A DNA stretch of 57,345 bases from an uncultured Prevotella sp. (GTDB taxonomy: Bacteria; Bacteroidota; Bacteroidia; Bacteroidales; Bacteroidaceae): assembly GCA_905234815.1 (NCBI GenBank), contig CAJOIX010000016.1, forward strand, positions 45,503 through 102,847, read 5' to 3'. Positions 53,801 to 57,345 of the stretch are shown here, in pieces (position 1 is the stretch's first letter; each line of letters starts with the position of its first letter). The position numbers and the translations under genes were made by a program. The notes beneath the pieces were generated by a model. It had not been told where the DNA came from. It did not search any database and saw only the letters and a program-made list of their open reading frames with translations.

Positions 53801-56253
53801 TAGATATAGACAACTTCGACCCCTCGCTGACTGCCATTACTGCCTATCCTAGAATCTATATTCGCGGGCGGAATCGGCTCATGATGCAGAAAAATGAAAC
53901 AATGTTAGCTTCCGCTTTGACCGAAACTGATCACCTGGACTTTGCAGCTGCAACCAACGAACTGGCCTCCATCTCGCAAAACCCATCCGCTAATAAGGAG
54001 TCTGTGCACACTGATAAAAAGCAAATCCGCGAAAACTTGTCTGAAACAGCATTCTTCTATCCTCAACTACTTTCCGACAAAAACGGAAATATCAACATTC
54101 AATTCACGCTTCCTGAGGCAGTTACCACATGGAATTTCATAGGTTTAGCCCACGACAAAAAACTCAACTATAACATATTCAACGTCCAAGTAGTGGCGCG
54201 AAAAAATGTTACCATAAAGCCCAACCTCCCACGCTTTCTCCGAAAGGGCGATAAAGCCGTCATCCCTGCACAGATATTCAATACCACCGACACCGAACAG
54301 AAGGGTATAACGCAAATAGAACTCATCAATCCCTCTAACCAGGCTATTCTTTTTACACAATCTAAGCCCGTCACTCTTGCTCCACAACAGACCGACACGG
54401 TCTCCTTCGCATATTCCGCGTTTACAGACGAGCCGTTACTCATCTGCAAAATCACCATTCAAGGCGCTGATTTCAGCGACGGGGAACAGCAATACCTCCC
54501 AATCCTTAGCAACAAGGAATTAATCACCAATACACACACATTCACACTCTCAGAGCAAGGAGCATACAATTTCGATCTCTCTGCGCTCAACACTCCTGGT
54601 TCAACGCTCACACTTGAATACACCAGCAATCCTGCATGGCTCATGATACAATCACTTCCTGTCATGGCCACGCCACAATCAGACAACGCACTCTCAATCG
54701 CTCAAGCTTTCTATGCTAACCGGCTCGCCATGCATATAGCAACGCTCACACCGCAAATTAAGCAAAACTGTGAAATCTGGAAACAAGAGCAAGGCGAAGA
54801 AACATCTCTCACCAGCAGTCTTTTTAAAAATAGCGAACTTAAAAACATCCTTCTCAACGAGACCCCCTGGCTGCAACAGGCAATCTCCGAAAATCAACAT
54901 CACCAGGAACTCTTGCAACTCTTCGACCAAAACCTCATGCAGCAGCGTCTCCAAAGTGCCACGGAAAAGCTTCGCAATCTGCAACTCTCCGATGGATCAT
55001 GGAGCTGGTGGAAAAACATGGAAGGGTCATATTATATTACTGCGGCCATCAGCGAACTCCTCACGCGTCTCTTGGTAATTGTTGGTCATGACGCCGATAC
55101 ACAAGCACTCCTCGATCGAGCCATCCGCTACATGGAACAACAAATGATTGCTGAAATGAACCTGATTAAACAACAGAAGAAACATACAAACCAACTCTGC
55201 ACTCCAAGCCAAACCACTATTCACCTGCTATATATCGATGCCATACACCGCGCGAACCTTTCCCCCCAAGGAAAAGTCGCAAAAGCCTTCATGATCAAAC
55301 GATTCAAGAAAACGAACCAATCTTTCTCTATCTATCAAAAGGCTCTTGCAGCAGTCATTCTTGCTAAAAATAACTACTCTAAACTGGCCGCCGACTATAT
55401 CAGTAGCCTCCAACAATACCTTGTCTATAAGCCGGAAATAGGACTATACTACGACACGCCCAAAGCCACATACGCACCCTTCAATCAGCGTTTATCGACA
55501 CAAGTCGCAGCCATAGAAGCGTTGCAACTTCTCAAATCCTTAGGTTCGCAGCACACACAGCGAAACATTACCCAGATGCAGCAATACCTCCTCAGCGCTC
55601 GACGCACACAACTATTTGACAATCCTGTCGCTACCGTCAATACCATTAGTGCATTCGTTAATCAACAGACGCATCTATTCACTTCCACCAACAACTACAA
55701 TCCTCTCATCAAAATTGACAACCAACCTCTCAACCCAAGTACATCACCCGCACTCGGCTATCTCAAGCAAACACTGCCACACGACAAAATTAAACAACTA
55801 ACCATCGAAAAGAACAATAACAATCTCAGTTGGGGAACAATCTATTCACAGACCATACTCCCCACTGATCAAGTTCAACCGGTCCAAACTGGCATACAAT
55901 TAAAACGTGAAATCATCTCCCGACAACCACTCACTCTTGGAAGCAAAATCAAAATACGCATTACTATCACGGCCGACCGAGACTACCATTTCCTACAGAT
56001 AGAAGATTGCCGGCCGGCATGCCTCGAGCCTGTCCAACAGACATCTACCTATCAGCATGGTATCTACATCACACCGCGAGACACCTCCACACGTTATTAT
56101 TTCAACCAAATCAGCAAAGGCACACACACCATTGAAACTGAATACTACATCAGCCACACTGGTCAATACAAAGCAGGAATCTGCACCGCTCAGTGTGCAT
56201 ACGCACCAGAGTTCAATGCTCGAACCAACAACTATAGCATCACAATAAATTAA
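50863..56253 (+). CDS. Alpha-2-macroglobulin family protein without thioester motif
   Basis: The 1796-residue protein has a signal peptide (MFITCLFAFCTTFAIADD). A helical N-terminal region (about 25-290) is followed by macroglobulin MG domains with the MG2-type FTDRSIYRPGQTLHVAAIVY (about 490-510) and DEYKRPTFHVEI, then an A2M domain (PEAVTTWNFIGLAHD). The C-terminal TED-like alpha/alpha toroid (about 1250-1600) has LRNLQLSDGSWSWWKNMEGSYYITAAI, and a receptor-binding-like domain ends the protein. Where a C-x-E-Q thioester would sit the sequence is MATPQSDNALSIAQAFYANRLA, so no thioester can form. The protein is probably anchored or secreted and may trap or inhibit proteases; that is inference from animal relatives. 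Confidence 0.88.
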   Translation: MSKKMFITCLFAFCTTFAIADDFSALWKLVDEAYAKDHPQTEMQLLRKIASKAAQKKAYGHLLKAEFRYAARQVDISPDSLSPVLNHLNAMREKAYRQQPALAAIYATLLSKIYANNVFVDETYQAKAQALRQEALRDIEILSKTRSDDYQPAVLQGIDSQYFNNDLLHLIAAELSEYELMFTHYLAEGNNPAACLAAAIWWENVSADNKQLPTLDSLIQKYADLPVAGELAIAKYQHMNTASAKEKLLFIDQSLQKWPQWERMNILKNARAQITCHRYLLHVPDACIIPQSDFQVYLNNICHLGELQVNIYSTSLSGDYDERTTPPGPNFKHGPLVKTYKKNYAYLPEYEEISDSIQIEGLPVGVYLIETTTDTKEMDNQYALLYISNLTLVAQQLPNNQLRILSLNATTGNPVPHASLQIKSYKFDKQAILLTTNEQGELIYINDDGRPLTVYLTTKDDKAFRPQQVSAYLSQYSPRPSDFNVSLFTDRSIYRPGQTLHVAAIVYRNHDVLTSETIASKELTLILRDANNQEVAKKNVTTDEFGKAATTFSIPSSGLTGHYSISTETATIGFLVDEYKRPTFHVEIENLSPNYAAGDTITLRGTAKNYSDVPVQHAKVKYSVTREIGLWWYRIHSQESILTGEVTTDDNGSFSLRLPLNVNSPLRNYEIARFSVSAIVTNLAGESHETKETILLSNRTTFLQASIPDKILVDSLPAITFEYKNIQGQDIDAEVKYSIDGKTWTARTNRPVPFPMLKIKSGTHLLRAICHSDTLQKEFVVFSLEDRRPPIETPDWFYVSDNEFPANGKPVNIQIGTTQAEQYVAYTILAKDTIITQGNFTLNNSNRLFSLPYKSTYGNAVCVSFAWVKQGKSYTHTVTLLRNLPTKKLQTRWTTFRDQLIPGQQETWTLEVLNPDGASAAAQLMAVLYDYSLDQILPHAWSFSPEMPRGSIYSPFRSANHYGFHLNAYQKLRYKTVRNLDIDNFDPSLTAITAYPRIYIRGRNRLMMQKNETMLASALTETDHLDFAAATNELASISQNPSANKESVHTDKKQIRENLSETAFFYPQLLSDKNGNINIQFTLPEAVTTWNFIGLAHDKKLNYNIFNVQVVARKNVTIKPNLPRFLRKGDKAVIPAQIFNTTDTEQKGITQIELINPSNQAILFTQSKPVTLAPQQTDTVSFAYSAFTDEPLLICKITIQGADFSDGEQQYLPILSNKELITNTHTFTLSEQGAYNFDLSALNTPGSTLTLEYTSNPAWLMIQSLPVMATPQSDNALSIAQAFYANRLAMHIATLTPQIKQNCEIWKQEQGEETSLTSSLFKNSELKNILLNETPWLQQAISENQHHQELLQLFDQNLMQQRLQSATEKLRNLQLSDGSWSWWKNMEGSYYITAAISELLTRLLVIVGHDADTQALLDRAIRYMEQQMIAEMNLIKQQKKHTNQLCTPSQTTIHLLYIDAIHRANLSPQGKVAKAFMIKRFKKTNQSFSIYQKALAAVILAKNNYSKLAADYISSLQQYLVYKPEIGLYYDTPKATYAPFNQRLSTQVAAIEALQLLKSLGSQHTQRNITQMQQYLLSARRTQLFDNPVATVNTISAFVNQQTHLFTSTNNYNPLIKIDNQPLNPSTSPALGYLKQTLPHDKIKQLTIEKNNNNLSWGTIYSQTILPTDQVQPVQTGIQLKREIISRQPLTLGSKIKIRITITADRDYHFLQIEDCRPACLEPVQQTSTYQHGIYITPRDTSTRYYFNQISKGTHTIETEYYISHTGQYKAGICTAQCAYAPEFNARTNNYSITIN

Positions 56254-56361
56254 GTCCTTGAAGCTAAACCCTTAACACACCGCATAAAATCGTAAAATTG
56301 CAAAAAAAATAAAAGTATTGTCTGAGTTCCTGTAACTCCAGAACTTCTAAAAAATCTCTCA
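56254..56361 (+). other. Gap between macroglobulin and DUF1573 genes
   Basis: These 108 bp are A-rich. I see only a weak GAGTT-cctgt-AACTC hairpin (56323-56337) and no clear terminator or -7 element, so cotranscription of the two genes is likely. Confidence 0.35.
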
Positions 56362-57345
56362 ATGAAACAGTTTATCCTCCTCCTTCTCGCCTGCACATCA
56401 ATTCTTCCTGTCAGTGCACAAAAAATCCAAGCAGACCAAACCACAATCGATTTAGGCCAGGTCATCTTCCGGCAGCCAGCCACTGCTACCTTCCGACTGC
56501 AAAACAAATCAAACCACAAACTCATCATCCAGCAAGTCCGGACCTCTTGTGGTTGCACTGCCGTCAACTATCAAACCACACCCATACCGGCAGGAGAGAC
56601 CTTCCAGATCCAAGCCACCTACGATGCAGCAACCATGGGCCATTTCAACAAACAAATAGCCCTATTTACCTCTGCAGCAAAAAAGCCCACAATCCTCAAC
56701 CTCCGAGGCATCGTTGTTGACAAAATCATAGACTATTCGGGCGATTATCCTTACACCCTCGGCACAATACGTGCTGACAAAAACAATATCGAATTCGACA
56801 ATGTCAACTTGGGAGAACAACCCATTCAGAAAATATACATAATCAACACCTCCGACAAGACACTTCAGCCCGTTCTCATGCACCTTCCTGCCTATCTCAC
56901 CGCTCAGATTTCACCATCAACAATCCAACCAGGCAAGCAGGGCACTGCAACAATCACGCTGCATTCTTCACAACTGCACGACTTTGGTCTCACGCAGTCC
57001 ACAATCTACCTCGGAGAAAAACCTGGCGATCACGTCTCACAAGCAAAGAGCATAACCGTCAATGCCATCCTTCTTCCTGCCGTCAACACACAACCCACAG
57101 AACCCAGCGCACAACCCGCCATACAACTCTCCGACAATAAAATCATACTCACACCCGTCGGAAAGAAAAAACTGAAAGGAGAAATCACCATCCATAACAA
57201 CGGAGCAGAAACGCTCGAAATACAACGCCTACAACTCTTCACCACAGGCATACAACTCTCACTCACAAACAAAGAAATCCTGCCAGGAAAGACTGAGAAA
57301 CTACGCATCACCGCCAATATCAACGACTTCAATAAACTCCAAAAC
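56362..57345 (+). CDS. DUF1573 family secreted protein (partial, runs off the window)
   Basis: The frame is open from ATG 56362 to the last base, 328 codons without stop. A signal peptide (FILLLLACTSILPVSAQ) is followed by a DUF1573/Ig-like repeat (TTIDLGQVIFRQPATATFRLQNKSNHKLII, then RTSCGCTAVNYQTTPIPAGE). The CGCT motif in the first repeat is the family signature. At least two more Ig-like repeats follow (INTSDKTLQP, IHNNGAETLEIQRL). DUF1573 proteins are periplasmic or surface-exposed in Bacteroidota, with unknown function. The end of the gene lies outside the window. Confidence 0.8.
   Translation, partial: MKQFILLLLACTSILPVSAQKIQADQTTIDLGQVIFRQPATATFRLQNKSNHKLIIQQVRTSCGCTAVNYQTTPIPAGETFQIQATYDAATMGHFNKQIALFTSAAKKPTILNLRGIVVDKIIDYSGDYPYTLGTIRADKNNIEFDNVNLGEQPIQKIYIINTSDKTLQPVLMHLPAYLTAQISPSTIQPGKQGTATITLHSSQLHDFGLTQSTIYLGEKPGDHVSQAKSITVNAILLPAVNTQPTEPSAQPAIQLSDNKIILTPVGKKKLKGEITIHNNGAETLEIQRLQLFTTGIQLSLTNKEILPGKTEKLRITANINDFNKLQN

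Overview
The window is a 57 kb piece of a Bacteroidota chromosome, most likely from order Bacteroidales and probably Prevotellaceae. The grounds are the TonB-dependent receptor with its carboxypeptidase-like N-terminal extension, a set of Bacteroidota-restricted families (DUF1015, DUF3256, DUF4421, DUF1460, DUF1573, Lnb/DUF4105), Bacteroidota-type -7 promoter elements (TAnnTTTG) before many genes, and almost no Shine-Dalgarno sequences. The assignment below family level is inference. I found no rRNA, tRNA, phage, transposase or CRISPR array, and no gene-free stretch longer than 300 bases.

Layout. 0-6 kb (+): end of a DUF1015 gene, nitroreductase, kdsC (LPS Kdo synthesis), maf, an ABC-F ATPase and a secreted M13 peptidase. 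6-7 kb (-): a lone Wza-like polysaccharide export lipoprotein. 7-15 kb (-): an operon reading tolC, MacA-like adaptor, ABC ATPase, MacB-like permease, TonB-dependent receptor, DUF3256. 15-20 kb (-): lon, tgt, lptG/F, joined by 4-bp overlaps. 20-30 kb (+): trmN6, a pyrG broken by a small deletion, yidC, a secreted S9 peptidase, ftsY, rimO, HU, a membrane-anchored HU-LysM protein and a 48-residue small ORF. 30-40 kb: lnb (-), then an outer-membrane barrel protein, lptC, a CNNM/CBS protein, ppiD and clpC (+). 40-44 kb (+): a Tol/Exb-like energised envelope cluster ending in a lipoprotein that joins a TolB-like propeller to a Pal-like OmpA domain. 44-57 kb: engB (-), then a + strand run of oxidoreductase, DUF4421, DUF1460, AraC-type domain, M49 peptidase, alpha-2-macroglobulin and a cut-off DUF1573 gene.

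Common themes are envelope biogenesis (kdsC, lptC, lptG/F, lnb, yidC, ppiD, Tol-like cluster), proteolysis and peptide use (M13, S9, M49, Lon, ClpC, macroglobulin), and small-molecule efflux.

The most unusual feature is an 82-bp intergenic element present three times (5926, 20556, 39995). Each copy has exactly four 16-bp near-palindromes spaced at exactly 22 bp. All three share one orientation, sit 50-64 bp after a stop codon, and end in the same unit. I cannot match it to a described system. Other points for a second look: pyrG has lost about 20 nt at a conserved motif; tgt lacks two of three zinc cysteines; the HU-TM-LysM protein could join nucleoid to cell wall; and two genes appear to be transcribed without a leader.
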